Below, piece by piece: positions 1-8,288 of a DNA stretch of 64,000 bases. Position 1 is the first letter of the stretch; each line of letters opens with the position of its first letter. The position numbers were made by a program, and so were the translations under genes. The stretch covers positions 62,001 to 126,000 of the forward strand of contig NZ_WEHU01000015.1 of assembly GCF_009183415.1 (NCBI RefSeq), in the 5' to 3' direction. Source of the DNA: Bacillus sp. B1-b2. Its GTDB lineage: Bacteria; Bacillota; Bacilli; Bacillales; Cytobacillaceae. Below the pieces are notes generated by a model. It did no database searches. It saw only the letters and a list, made by a program, of their open reading frames with translations, and was not told where the DNA came from.

Positions 1-8
1 TTGGAGTA

Positions 9-602
9 TTGCAAAAAAAGTATGGAATTCCAAATGGAAACACATTTATGTACAGCAAATTAAAGCTTATTAAACGTAAAATATTGTCTTTAGAAAATCA
101 TGATAAAGAATTATTTATTATCTATCTTAAAGAAGCTCAAAAATCTTTTGATAAGGCAGTGAAACAGGGAAGTGATGATGTTATGTGGGAAGGATTTATA
201 AAATTTAATGCAGCAAGAACCTGCTATTTATTATCTATTGTTGGGGAAGAAACGATAGATAATTGGTATAGTATGATGAATGAAGCTTTATCTGCTCGAT
301 ATAGATTGAGCATCTTGATAGATGATATTTTGCAAGATAAAGAAACAACACATTTACAAGAAGCTTTCAAACATGAAAGTAATATGGCGGAATTAGTTAA
401 AATAAATATTCTAATGGCCGAAGAGTTAGATATTACCAATAGAACGGAGAACCTTAAGTATTCTGCACCTTTTTATCAAGGTTTACAGGAAGAAACTTTA
501 TTAACTGTTTCATATAATAAGCATTTTGAAATTATTGTGAATCTTCAAAAGGAAATAATACATTACCTTCAAGAGATAGACCAAAGTACACCAGTTGCAT
601 AG
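9..602 (+). CDS. Unrecognised protein, probably cut at its 5' end by the window edge
   Basis: I do not recognise this family. The frame is open to the first base of the window, and the TTG at 9 has no Shine-Dalgarno upstream, so this is probably the C-terminal part of a longer protein. An internal ATG at 48 is the other possible start, also with a weak ribosome site. The visible 197 residues are hydrophilic, rich in Lys, Glu, Leu and Ile, and look mostly alpha-helical. There is no membrane segment, signal peptide or cysteine motif. It is followed by a long-stem terminator (672-736). No function is proposed. Confidence 0.5.
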   Translation: MQKKYGIPNGNTFMYSKLKLIKRKILSLENHDKELFIIYLKEAQKSFDKAVKQGSDDVMWEGFIKFNAARTCYLLSIVGEETIDNWYSMMNEALSARYRLSILIDDILQDKETTHLQEAFKHESNMAELVKINILMAEELDITNRTENLKYSAPFYQGLQEETLLTVSYNKHFEIIVNLQKEIIHYLQEIDQSTPVA

Positions 603-671
603 TTAAAATAATTGGTTCAGACATAAGTATTTAGCAAATGATAATCCAAACACTTAGTTGATTTTTGATAT

Positions 672-736
672 ACTTCCCTATAGATACCAGATTACTTTAA
701 CAAAGATTTCTGGCTAGCTAGAAGGGAGTTTTTTTT
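672..736 (+). terminator. Two-part intrinsic terminator after the first gene
   Basis: ACTTCC (672-677) can pair with GGGAGT (724-729, one G-U pair), and inside it CCAGA (687-691) pairs with TCTGG (709-713). Eight T residues follow (729-736). It lies 70 bp after the stop at 602. The rest of the 353-bp gap (737-955) shows nothing except the ribosome binding site of the next gene. Confidence 0.5.
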
Positions 737-955
737 ATGTCCAGCGGTTGTGATTCTTTTAGATGAATAGTATGGAACATTGTGGAGTTAGTGGATGTCC
801 ACCTATCTTCTAGGATAGCTAAAATACTTTTTCTACTTACAAAATTTCAATGGAAGTTCCTTATCAAATGATTAGCAAGAACATTATAAGGGTAATATTA
901 ACTTGAATAATGAATATATAACTTGTATAAATATCATTTATTAAGGAGGACAACC

Positions 956-1696
956 ATGAAAAACTCTAAAAGATTAGGAGTTATTTATCTAGTATTCTTT
1001 GCAATTATGATTTTCTTAAACTATTGGTCACCAATGAATGTAGGAAATGTAGCAAATGCAAACCAACCACTCATTCAGCCAGCTGGATATGCCTTTTCTA
1101 TATGGGGATTGATTTATCTTCTATTAGTAATATGGATTATAAGGATTTTTGTAGTAAGGGATACATCTACATATGAGATAGTTAGCTATTGGCCAGCAGT
1201 AAACTTCTTATTTAATGGTTTGTGGATTCTAGCCTTTACAGCTCAGTGGCTATTTACTTCGGTTATCATTATTTTTGCTTTGCTAATTACATTAATTATC
1301 ATTTATTCTTCTATTAATAAGAGCCCATCCCATACGTTTTTCGAAAAGTTACCATTTTCTTTTTATATTTCTTGGGTATCTGTTGCTAGTATCTTAAATG
1401 TATTTGTTTGGTTAGTTGGGATTGATCAGAGAGAATTATTAGGTATGGGAGAAGAAATGTGTTCCATCATCATTCTATTTGTGGCAACCGCTTTGGCCAT
1501 GTGGTTCTCCATTCGTTTTAAGGACTTTATTTACACATTCGTTTTTATTTGGGCTTTTGTTGGAATTTATATGGAGACTTCTAGTGATATGATTCAGAAT
1601 ACTACGTTGGTTCTGATTGTGATTCTTGTTATTACATTTTGTTATGTTGTATATAGTTACTTCAAGAATCGTCATTTAAGAGGTAGAAGGTTATAA
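956..1696 (+). CDS. TspO/MBR-like tryptophan-rich membrane protein
   Basis: A 246-residue, very hydrophobic protein with about six or seven membrane segments and many Trp and Tyr residues, including a QPAGYAFSIWGLIY stretch near residues 40-55. This is the pattern of the TspO/MBR (tryptophan-rich sensory protein) family, whose members bind porphyrins or related ligands in membranes. It is longer than the classical 160-residue TspO, so it belongs to the longer Bacillus-type variants if the call is right. The ATG at 956 was chosen over the upstream in-frame ATG at 923 because AAGGAGG sits 7 bases before it. It is monocistronic, with a hairpin at 1724-1753. Ligand and role are unknown. Confidence 0.6.
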   Translation: MKNSKRLGVIYLVFFAIMIFLNYWSPMNVGNVANANQPLIQPAGYAFSIWGLIYLLLVIWIIRIFVVRDTSTYEIVSYWPAVNFLFNGLWILAFTAQWLFTSVIIIFALLITLIIIYSSINKSPSHTFFEKLPFSFYISWVSVASILNVFVWLVGIDQRELLGMGEEMCSIIILFVATALAMWFSIRFKDFIYTFVFIWAFVGIYMETSSDMIQNTTLVLIVILVITFCYVVYSYFKNRHLRGRRL

Positions 1697-1723
1697 GTAT
1701 TAATCATATAAATGATTATTTAT

Positions 1724-1753
1724 AAAAGTTTTCCTTTTTTAAGGAAAGCTTTT
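1724..1753 (+). terminator. Hairpin after the TspO-like gene
   Basis: AAAAGTTTTCCTT pairs with AAGGAAAGCTTTT across a TTTT loop, with one G-U pair. The run of T is short. It is nearly identical to the hairpin at 2425-2454, so the two bracket the repeat-bearing gap. Confidence 0.5.
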
Positions 1754-1859
1754 CACAGTGTTGAAAAAAGATTATGTCAATGAAAAAGCCTCCAATTTTT
1801 ATAACAGGAGTGTGTCGAGAACTTGTATCAGTAATTAACTCACTAAATAAGGTTTGATT

Positions 1860-1972
1860 TCTGTTACAGGCGTTCGGTTCGCTTTTCATGGGGCTCGAAG
1901 CTTTATACTCTGTCCATGGTCTACAGAGTATAAAGCTTCGCAGATTCCAAAGGATTCTCACCGCTGAAACAT
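1860..1972 (-). repeat. Dispersed palindromic repeat, copy 1
   Basis: Read on the minus strand, this carries GAGCCCC, AAAGCGAAC and CCTGTAAC-GAAATC blocks in the same order as the copy at 61047-61170. Its core is a perfect 17-bp inverted repeat (1896-1912 with 1924-1940; CGAAGCTTTATACTCTG and its complement) with an 11-base loop. Similar GC-richer palindromic units are, to my knowledge, scattered between genes in many Bacillaceae genomes. An 87-codon minus-strand reading frame crosses it but has no ribosome site or family resemblance and is not called. Confidence 0.6.
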
Positions 1973-2037
1973 AAATCATCTGGATAAAAAGAACCTTATT
2001 GAAAAAAATTCCACAGCCAATTCGTAGGAATCCTCAA

Positions 2038-2172
2038 AATAAGCGGAGAATTCCGATTAATGGCAAATATAAAGTTAATTTCCTTGTTAATAAGCGGAGT
2101 TTTCCGGTTAAGTAAGTAAAATGCCTCCGATTTTCATGTGTTATAAGGAAATAGGCGTAATTCTCCGTCTAT
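2038..2172. repeat. Cluster of short imperfect palindromes
   Basis: Two near-identical units read AATAAGCGGAG..TTCCG.TTAA (2038-2060 and 2089-2111), followed by a related CGTAATTCTCCG-type unit at about 2149-2172. They lie in the 950-bp gene-free gap 1697-2646. No reading frame with a ribosome site is present; the 63-codon frame at 2234-2425 has none. They resemble REP-like intergenic units. Confidence 0.5.
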
Positions 2173-2424
2173 TTCCGTTGTTTTTCATGAAAGTAACGAA
2201 AATAAGAGGATATCTACGACTATTTTTCCAAAAGTGGTTTTATCCAAATTCTATATGTTACGAAGCATCGTACATTATTTCATAGTTCTTTCGATTTTTT
2301 CTACTATCTCCATATTTGAATGGGTGAAGTACATAAAAAATCCCTCGTTTTTCATTATGATACGAGAGGGTCTATCTCTATTTTCACAAATTCTCCATAG
2401 ACAATTTTGTTTTTCAACAGTATG

Positions 2425-2456
2425 AAAAGCTTTCCTTTTTTAAGGAAAGCTTTTTT
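2425..2456 (+). terminator. Strong intrinsic-terminator hairpin without an obvious gene
   Basis: AAAAGCTTTCCTT (2425-2437) pairs perfectly with AAGGAAAGCTTTT (2442-2454) across a TTTT loop and is followed by T residues. The nearest plus-strand gene upstream ends at 1696 and already has a nearly identical hairpin at 1724, so this looks like a duplicate. Confidence 0.6.
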
Positions 2457-2646
2457 GTGTTTCCGAATATTGGATGGGACGGAAAATGTCATTAGAAAAA
2501 ATGATTTAATTTTCTGAAACTTATTTGATGGTTACACGTATACTTTATAACTTTAGCAAATAGTGAGCTAGTTCCATATAAATATAGCAAGTATACAGTG
2601 CTTTATATTTCGAAGCATACACATAAGGTATTAGGAGGTTGTTCTA

Positions 2647-3084
2647 TTGAAGAAGCTAGCAACCATCATTTTTGGATTATTGTTATTAACTGCATGTACT
2701 GCGGAAGAAAAGCAATATAACTATTTATTTATAGGAGAAGGGGATTTCTGGAAAGCTGAATATGTTTATAGGGGAACAGAGGTATGGAAAAAAGAGGGAG
2801 AAAGAGAGCGGTATTCTTATAGAGATAGTGATGAGTTTACTTTGACATATAAAGGGGCTAAAGAAGAACTTTCTACTATGAAATCTCTTGAATATCAGTA
2901 TAAGACCTCTGGAGGAAGTAGTACAATGCAGGAAGAGTTTGATGAACCGACTTCTAAGGTTACTTTTACACAAAAAGGAAGTTCAGAAAATGGATCAAAA
3001 GTAAGCGAAGATGAAGTGATTCAAGTACAGGTAGAATGGGATGGACACAAGGAAATATTTGAATTACGTAATACGAATAAGTAG
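2647..3084 (+). CDS. Putative lipoprotein
   Basis: 145 residues starting with TTG; the ribosome site TTAGGAGG is 8 bases upstream. The N-terminus (MKKLATIIFGLLLLTAC) is a textbook lipoprotein signal with a lipobox LTAC and the lipidated Cys at residue 17, so the mature protein should sit on the outer face of the membrane. The rest is charged, with several short beta-prone stretches (YEFTLTY-like, VTFTQKG, VQVEWDGHKEIFELR) that suggest a small beta-sandwich. Many small Bacillus lipoproteins of unknown role look like this. It is monocistronic and ends at the shared terminator 3118-3159. Confidence 0.75.
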   Translation: MKKLATIIFGLLLLTACTAEEKQYNYLFIGEGDFWKAEYVYRGTEVWKKEGERERYSYRDSDEFTLTYKGAKEELSTMKSLEYQYKTSGGSSTMQEEFDEPTSKVTFTQKGSSENGSKVSEDEVIQVQVEWDGHKEIFELRNTNK

Positions 3085-3117
3085 TTTAATTAAGGAGAAA
3101 AATTAAGCCGCCATTAT

Positions 3118-3159
3118 AAAGGTGTTACTTTATCATCTAATTGGTAGAGTAACACCTTT
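3118..3159. terminator. Bidirectional terminator between convergent genes
   Basis: AAAGGTGTTACT pairs with AGTAACACCTTT around an 18-base loop. A-rich and T-rich flanks let it work for the lipoprotein gene (+) and the nuclease-like gene (-). Confidence 0.85.
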
Positions 3160-3163
3160 TTTA

Positions 3164-4387
3164 TTATTTCATACTATCAAAAAATAAATCAACATCTTCC
3201 ACTTTAGAAACTAAATTAGGTATATCTCTAAACGATAAGTTTGTTAAGCAACTTCTTAAGAAATATGTTATCTCATTTGTGTTTTTATTTAATCTTGTTC
3301 CCAGTCTTGCATTAATAAAACCAGCTTCAAAAACAATAGGGTTCTCTTCTAGAAACTTAGCTATCTCATTAGATTTAACCGTATATAAAGTGGTATCCTC
3401 TTGATTATTATAATACTGACCAATTAAGTAACCTACTATTGAATTACCTTGTAATAATACGGCTGATACAAAGAAATCACTTAGAGGGTTCCCTTTTTCT
3501 ACTGAATAGCTAGTTACAGGCATTTTTAATAGTTTCTGATAGGATGCCGACCTAGGAAGAACTACTTTCACTCCTTCGAATTCCTCATAAGTACCTAATG
3601 AGTCAATGTCTTCTTGCAAGTAATAGGATTTTTTCTCTTGCTGCATTTCTTCAGCAGCAATTGCTTCTTGCATGACTTGACTTTGCATGGGAACATCAAA
3701 TTTATCACTAATAATCTCCGTTAATGCTTCTTGAAGACACTTTTGCACTAATGGTCTAGCCGTATTGATAAACTGTTGTGTTACTTTGAATTTGAATCTC
3801 TCCTTTATAACAAACTTAATAAAGTCATCACTAGGATTTTCAAATATCTCTTTAATAACAGATTTAAAGGATTGTGAGTATATTAGAGATTCAGCTAGTA
3901 ATTTTATCGTTTCATAATCATAAAGATTTTTAGAAAACTTAACTAAATGACTAAAATCATCTTCAGAATACGAAGTTAAGTCAAATACAAAGAAAGGAGT
4001 AGGATCCATTATATTAGTATTGTTTAAATCTGTGAAAAAGTGATACTCTATTCCATTCGTTAATATGCCCAGTCGAACATTTGGAAACGTGCTAAAGTAT
4101 CTACTTAATTGCGGAGCACTTTTGTTAATTTTACTATTGATTGGTTTTGCTTCTACAAATATTTTAGGTTCGCCATTTATAGAAATTGCATAGTCCACTT
4201 TTTCATTCTTCTTATGAAAATCTGCCGTGAATTCAGGAGTAACCTCTTGTGGACTGTATGTATCGTAGCCAAGGCCTCTAAGTAGAGGTAAGATGAGAAA
4301 CTGTTTAGTAGACTCCTCATTCTTAATTAAATCTCTATTTTCAAGAATTACTTTATTTAACATTTCTAGCGTTTCTTTAAGATTCAA
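3164..4387 (-). CDS. Orphan HsdR-N-like restriction nuclease-fold protein
   Basis: About 407 residues. Numbered from the GTG at 4396, the N-terminal part has the full type I restriction-enzyme R-subunit nuclease signature: Glu28, Asp68 (KVDYAI), Glu82-x-Lys84 (VEAK) and Gln96-xxx-Tyr100 (QLSRY), the PD-(D/E)xK plus QxxxY arrangement. The helicase/translocase part of HsdR is absent; residues 260-410 form an unrecognised C-terminal domain. No methylase or specificity gene is nearby. TTG at 4387 is preferred because GGAGAG lies 8-10 bases upstream, whereas GTG 4396 abuts it. It could be a single-gene nuclease or defence protein; the target is unknown. Confidence 0.7.
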   Translation of the reverse strand: MNLKETLEMLNKVILENRDLIKNEESTKQFLILPLLRGLGYDTYSPQEVTPEFTADFHKKNEKVDYAISINGEPKIFVEAKPINSKINKSAPQLSRYFSTFPNVRLGILTNGIEYHFFTDLNNTNIMDPTPFFVFDLTSYSEDDFSHLVKFSKNLYDYETIKLLAESLIYSQSFKSVIKEIFENPSDDFIKFVIKERFKFKVTQQFINTARPLVQKCLQEALTEIISDKFDVPMQSQVMQEAIAAEEMQQEKKSYYLQEDIDSLGTYEEFEGVKVVLPRSASYQKLLKMPVTSYSVEKGNPLSDFFVSAVLLQGNSIVGYLIGQYYNNQEDTTLYTVKSNEIAKFLEENPIVFEAGFINARLGTRLNKNTNEITYFLRSCLTNLSFRDIPNLVSKVEDVDLFFDSMK

Positions 4388-4805
4388 TACTATCACTCTC
4401 CAGATTTATTATTTAGATGGAACAATATAAAAGTAAGGCTATTACTATTCATTTTTGGTACAATCTATCTTTTGTTGTGTGAATTATTTATTTTTAGGCA
4501 TACTAATTTGGTAAATCTATTCTATTCATATGTTGAAAATTATATTTTGCATAACGAGTAAATATGAATATTATTACAATAGATAATACCATTTACTTTC
4601 CATATTTTCTCTGTTTATTAAAAAGGTTCATAATTCCATAACAATTTAAAGTTGTAGATTGATCTTAATAGAAACTAGGTAGAAATTTATAAGATTTCCA
4701 TTTATTTTCTGGTGAAATATTTTTTCATTAAAATGACTAAAAATATAGAAAAATAAAAATATTTTATTCTTTTAAATGAAATAAAAAATATTCTTTAATA
4801 ACGTA
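4388..4805. other. AT-rich gene-free stretch
   Basis: About 420 bp of very AT-rich DNA between the nuclease-like gene and gntP, both of which start here and point away from each other. I see no reading frame with a ribosome site and no strong hairpin. The gntP promoter begins at its right end. Confidence 0.5.
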
Positions 4806-4834
4806 TTGATTAATGAAAAAAATTTTCGTATAAT
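4806..4834 (+). promoter_or_regulatory. gntP promoter with RpiR-type operator in the spacer
   Basis: TTGATT (4806-4811), a 17-bp spacer, and TATAAT (4829-4834). The spacer holds TGAAAAAAATTTTC (4814-4827), an A/T dyad with GAAA/TTTC ends. The same dyad occupies the same place in the gnd promoter (7256-7269). This form fits RpiR-family operators; the regulator at 6294-7139 is the obvious candidate. Confidence 0.65.
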
Positions 4835-4897
4835 GAAAACAGTTAAAGAAAACACTTACATTTACAAAAAATGAGTTATAGGAAAGGTGGTTGTCTT

Positions 4898-6229
4898 ATG
4901 GATGCCTATTTATTAATTATTGCACTAGTATCCATTATTGTTGTTATTTTGGGAGTTTCCTTGTTTAAATGGCATGCATTTATTAGTTTAACGGTTGCGA
5001 GTTTATTTCTTGCTATTTTCTCAGGATTATCCTTTGATAAGATTGTAAGCGCTTATGAGACAGGCGTTGGTGGAGTATTAGGTCATTTAGTTGGAATTTT
5101 GGCTTTAGGTACTATCTTGGGGAAAATGCTTTCTGAGTCAGGAGCAGGTCTAAGAATTGCTAATTTCTTTATAAAGGTTTTCGGGGAAAAGAAATTACCA
5201 TGGGCAATGTTCTTTTCTGGTTTTATCATTGGAATTCCTGTGTTTTTCGAAGTCGGTATTTTAATTCTATTACCATTAGTTATTTCTATTCATAAAGCTA
5301 CTAAAAAGAATATTCTTTTAATAGCACTACCTGGTATTGCAGGATTATCGATTGTGCATGGACTTGTTCCTCCACATCCAGGTGCAATTGCAGCAATTGG
5401 AATTTTTGATGCGAATTTAGGAAAAGTATTACTCTATTCATTAATTATCGCTTTACCTGCTGGTATACTAGGAGGACCAATATTTGCAAAATATATTAGT
5501 AAACGTGTAACACCAGAAGGGGAATCTACTTTAATTACAGCAGATCCAGTAGCAGATAGTAAACTACCTAGTACTGGCGTTTCTTTTCTATCTATATTAC
5601 TACCAGTTATTTTAATGATTATTGGTACTGCTGCACCATATATGACAGTTTTTCCAGAGAGTGTTAGAAGCTTACTAGCTTTCTTAGGAAGTCCGTTATT
5701 AGCTTTATTAATTGCCGTTTTCTATGCATACTACTTCCTTGGTTTCCGTCAAGGTATGAACAAAGAAAGTATTAGAAAGTTTACAGAAGATTGCTTTGTC
5801 CCAGTTGGATCTATTTTATTAATAATTGGTGCAGGTGGGGCATTTAAACAAGTTCTAATTGATAGTGGTGTTGGTACTACAATTGGAACGATGTCTGAAA
5901 GCTTATCACTATCTCCATTAGTTCTAGCATTCTTTATTGCAGGATTAATTCGTATTGCGACAGGATCAGCTACTGTTGCCCTGACAACTGCAGCTGGAAT
6001 CGTTTCTCCTATTATCGCAGGAATGTCTGGCGTGAATGTAGAGCTATTAGTTATTGCAACAGGAGCAGGATCTCTTATGTTCTCCCATGTTAATGATGCA
6101 GGATTCTGGATGGTTAAAGAGTATTTAGGGCTTAGTGTAAAAGAAACCTTTAAGACTTGGACCGTTCTTGAAACGATTCTATCCTTTGTGGCATTTGCTG
6201 GTGTATTAATTCTTGATATGTTTATTTAA
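4898..6229 (+). CDS. gntP: Gluconate:H+ symporter, GntP family
   Basis: 443 residues with about 12-14 membrane segments and GntP-family landmarks: VLGHLVGILALGTILGKMLSESGAG near the N-terminus, HGLVPPHPGAIAA in the middle and a conserved C-terminal SHVNDAGFW motif. It imports gluconate across the cytoplasmic membrane. ATG 4898 was chosen over the in-frame ATG at 4871 because AAAGGTGG precedes it at good spacing and the protein then begins at the first membrane helix. It is transcribed alone from the 4806 promoter and shares a terminator with the regulator. The neighbouring gnd and gntK genes support gluconate rather than another GntP substrate. Confidence 0.9.
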   Translation: MDAYLLIIALVSIIVVILGVSLFKWHAFISLTVASLFLAIFSGLSFDKIVSAYETGVGGVLGHLVGILALGTILGKMLSESGAGLRIANFFIKVFGEKKLPWAMFFSGFIIGIPVFFEVGILILLPLVISIHKATKKNILLIALPGIAGLSIVHGLVPPHPGAIAAIGIFDANLGKVLLYSLIIALPAGILGGPIFAKYISKRVTPEGESTLITADPVADSKLPSTGVSFLSILLPVILMIIGTAAPYMTVFPESVRSLLAFLGSPLLALLIAVFYAYYFLGFRQGMNKESIRKFTEDCFVPVGSILLIIGAGGAFKQVLIDSGVGTTIGTMSESLSLSPLVLAFFIAGLIRIATGSATVALTTAAGIVSPIIAGMSGVNVELLVIATGAGSLMFSHVNDAGFWMVKEYLGLSVKETFKTWTVLETILSFVAFAGVLILDMFI

Positions 6230-6238
6230 TAAATAAAA

Positions 6239-6288
6239 AAAGAGTGGCTTTAGAGAGAGGTTAAGTACCTGTTCTAAAGTCACTCTTT
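6239..6288. terminator. Bidirectional terminator between gntP and the RpiR gene
   Basis: AGAGTGGCTTTAGA (6241-6254) pairs with TCTAAAGTCACTCT (6273-6286) with one G-U pair, flanked by A and T runs. Confidence 0.85.
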
Positions 6289-6293
6289 TTTTG

Positions 6294-7139
6294 TTATATT
6301 CTGGTATCAGAAATAGCATTTCTAATTTTCTCTAAAGTTTTATTTGCCACTTCTTTATTTAATATCATCATATTTACATATAATGCATCAATTAAGCTTA
6401 ACTGAGCAATCCTAGAAGATAAGGCTTCTGAACGATATTCTGTTTCTTCAGAACTCGTGAACAGGGCTACATCTGTATTTTGTCCAACAGGAGATTTTGG
6501 ATATCCTGTAATACCGATTGTTTTTGCTCCATTACTCTTAGCTGACTTCATAATGCTTATGGTGTCCTTGTTAGTCCCAGAGTGAGAGATAATAACAGCA
6601 ACATCATTCTCTGATAATTGAGAAGAAGACATGAGCTGGAAGTGGGAATCCACGAATGAAAACGCTTTTATTCCCGTACGTACAAATTTATGAAAGGCAT
6701 CCATTGCGATAACGGCAGATCCACCGGTACCATAAAATTCTACTCGATTCGCATGTAGTAATAAATCAACTGCTTTTTGAATAGAATGACCATTTAATAT
6801 TTCTAATGTGTTTTCTAATGTACGTATATTAGATAAAAATACTTTTTCTGTTACGGTTTTAACGCTGTCTTCTTCAGAAATTTCTTCATGTATTTGTTGA
6901 ATTGGTTCAATAACCTCAGAAGCTAGTGCAATCTTCATAGCTTGGTAGCCTTTGAAGCCAATTCTTTTACAGAATCGAAAAACAGTTGCATCTGCAACTC
7001 CTAAATCTTCTGCTAATTCATTGATAGTAGAATGAATGATTTTTTCTGGATTTTCAAGAATATAATCGGCGATTTTTTTCTCTTTTTCACTGAGTCTAGC
7101 GTAATAGGAACGAATTTTTCCAAGACAGTTTTGCGCCAT
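6294..7139 (-). CDS. RpiR-family transcriptional regulator of the gluconate genes
   Basis: 281 residues: N-terminal RpiR helix-turn-helix (residues 1-77, with SEKEKKIADYIL and DLGVADATVFRFCKRIGFKGYQ) followed by a SIS sugar-phosphate-binding domain (about 110-250, with FYGTGGSA and ISHSGTNKDTI). RpiR proteins normally sense a phosphosugar; 6-phosphogluconate or gluconate-6-P-derived signals would fit here. It lies between gntP and gnd and is divergent from gnd. A/T dyads with GAAA/TTTC ends occur upstream of itself (about 7193-7210), gntP, gnd and gntK. Bacillus subtilis uses a GntR-family repressor for the same job, so this is a different regulatory solution. Confidence 0.85.
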   Translation of the reverse strand: MAQNCLGKIRSYYARLSEKEKKIADYILENPEKIIHSTINELAEDLGVADATVFRFCKRIGFKGYQAMKIALASEVIEPIQQIHEEISEEDSVKTVTEKVFLSNIRTLENTLEILNGHSIQKAVDLLLHANRVEFYGTGGSAVIAMDAFHKFVRTGIKAFSFVDSHFQLMSSSQLSENDVAVIISHSGTNKDTISIMKSAKSNGAKTIGITGYPKSPVGQNTDVALFTSSEETEYRSEALSSRIAQLSLIDALYVNMMILNKEVANKTLEKIRNAISDTRI

Positions 7140-7247
7140 CGACTTCTATCCTTTCAAAATAATATAGTGGTAGTATAACACAATACATCGTTTGAAAAAA
7201 AATTTCTTGAAAATAGGGTATTTATTAAAAAAAATTCACAAAAGGGT

Positions 7248-7275
7248 TTAAAATTCGAAAAAAATTTCGTATAAT
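7248..7275 (+). promoter_or_regulatory. gnd promoter with RpiR-type operator in the spacer
   Basis: TTTAAA (7248-7253), 16-bp spacer, TATAAT (7270-7275). CGAAAAAAATTTCG (7256-7269) fills the spacer and touches the -10 box, exactly as in the gntP promoter. A second similar dyad, GAAAAAAAATTTC, lies at about 7193-7206 next to the divergent regulator promoter. Confidence 0.6.
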
Positions 7276-7317
7276 GTAATTAAAGAAGAAATATTTTTTC
7301 TTAAAAAGGAGAGTGTA

Positions 7318-8217
7318 ATGATGAATATAGGTCTTATTGGTTTAGGAAAAATGGGATATAACTTAGCATTAAATATGGTAGATCATAATTATAGTGTAAC
7401 AGCTTTTGATATAAATGAAAGCGCTGTAAAAGAAATTTCTCAAAAAAATGTAACTGGAGTAAATACAATTGAAGAACTCGTTAACAAATTGTCTTCTCCA
7501 AGAGTAATTTGGTTAATGGTTCCAGCAGGAGAGATTACTGAAAATGTTTTAAGAGAATTAAAAAAATATTTAACAGTTGGGGATATCGTAATGGATGGAG
7601 GAAATTCTCATTATAAAGATTCAAAACGAAGAGCCACTGATTTAGCAGAATTAGGTGTTCATTATCTAGATGTAGGAACAAGTGGTGGAGTAAGTGGTGC
7701 GCGAAATGGCGCATGTATGATGGTAGGTGGCAGCAAGGAAGTATTTGAGTCAGTGGAGTCATTATTTAAAGATCTATGTGTGAAAGATGGTTACAATTAT
7801 GCAGGTGAGTGTGGTAGCGGTCACTTCTTAAAAATGGTTCATAACGGAATAGAGTACGGTATGATGCAATCTATTGCAGAAGGCTTTGAACTTCTTGAGA
7901 AAAGTGAATATTCCTTTGATAATGAGGGTGTCGCAAAAGTGTGGAATAATGGTTCCGTTATACGCTCTTGGTTAATGGAATTAACACAAAATGCATTCTC
8001 TAAAGATCCGAAATTAGAAGGAATCAAAGGAATTATGCATTCTTCAGGAGAAGGAAAGTGGACATTAGAAACAGCATTAGACTTACAAACAGCTATGCCA
8101 GTAACGGCACTTTCCTTAATGATGCGTTATCGCTCATTAGAGGAAGATACTTTTTCTGGGAAAGTGGTTGCTTCCCTTAGAAATGAGTTTGGTGGGCATA
8201 GTGTGGAAGGGAAATAA
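7318..8217 (+). CDS. gnd: 6-phosphogluconate dehydrogenase (decarboxylating), short form
   Basis: 299 residues, the short NAD-preferring class rather than the 470-residue GndA/GntZ class. The N-terminal Rossmann motif GLIGLGKMG (residues 5-13) binds the cofactor; GGNSHYKDS, GTSGGVSGARNGACMMVGG and KMVHNGIEYG (Lys and Asn-His catalytic region) are family signatures. It oxidatively decarboxylates 6-phosphogluconate, the product of GntK, to ribulose-5-phosphate in the cytoplasm. AAAAGGAG precedes two in-frame ATGs (7318, 7321). It is transcribed from the 7248 promoter and ends at the terminator 8231-8263. The gene context firmly places it in gluconate catabolism. Confidence 0.92.
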   Translation: MMNIGLIGLGKMGYNLALNMVDHNYSVTAFDINESAVKEISQKNVTGVNTIEELVNKLSSPRVIWLMVPAGEITENVLRELKKYLTVGDIVMDGGNSHYKDSKRRATDLAELGVHYLDVGTSGGVSGARNGACMMVGGSKEVFESVESLFKDLCVKDGYNYAGECGSGHFLKMVHNGIEYGMMQSIAEGFELLEKSEYSFDNEGVAKVWNNGSVIRSWLMELTQNAFSKDPKLEGIKGIMHSSGEGKWTLETALDLQTAMPVTALSLMMRYRSLEEDTFSGKVVASLRNEFGGHSVEGK

Positions 8218-8230
8218 GTTTGGGAGAGGA

Positions 8231-8268
8231 GTCCTTTGGCAGGTTGTGGCTGTCAGAGGGCTTTTTTT
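8231..8268 (+). terminator. gnd terminator
   Basis: GTCCTTTGGCAG pairs along its whole length with CTGTCAGAGGGC (four G-U pairs) around a 7-base loop, followed by a run of seven or eight T. Confidence 0.8.
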
Positions 8269-8288
8269 TATGATGGTAGTGAATGATG

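Noticed and set aside
9-602. Toxin or antitoxin assignment for the first protein
   Set aside because: No motif supports it, and the gene is probably cut by the window edge.
1716-1979. 87-codon minus-strand frame
   Set aside because: It is the reverse reading of a palindromic repeat and has no ribosome site.
2234-2425. 63-codon reading frame in the repeat region
   Set aside because: No ribosome site, rare hydrophobic composition without pattern, and it runs into a terminator hairpin.
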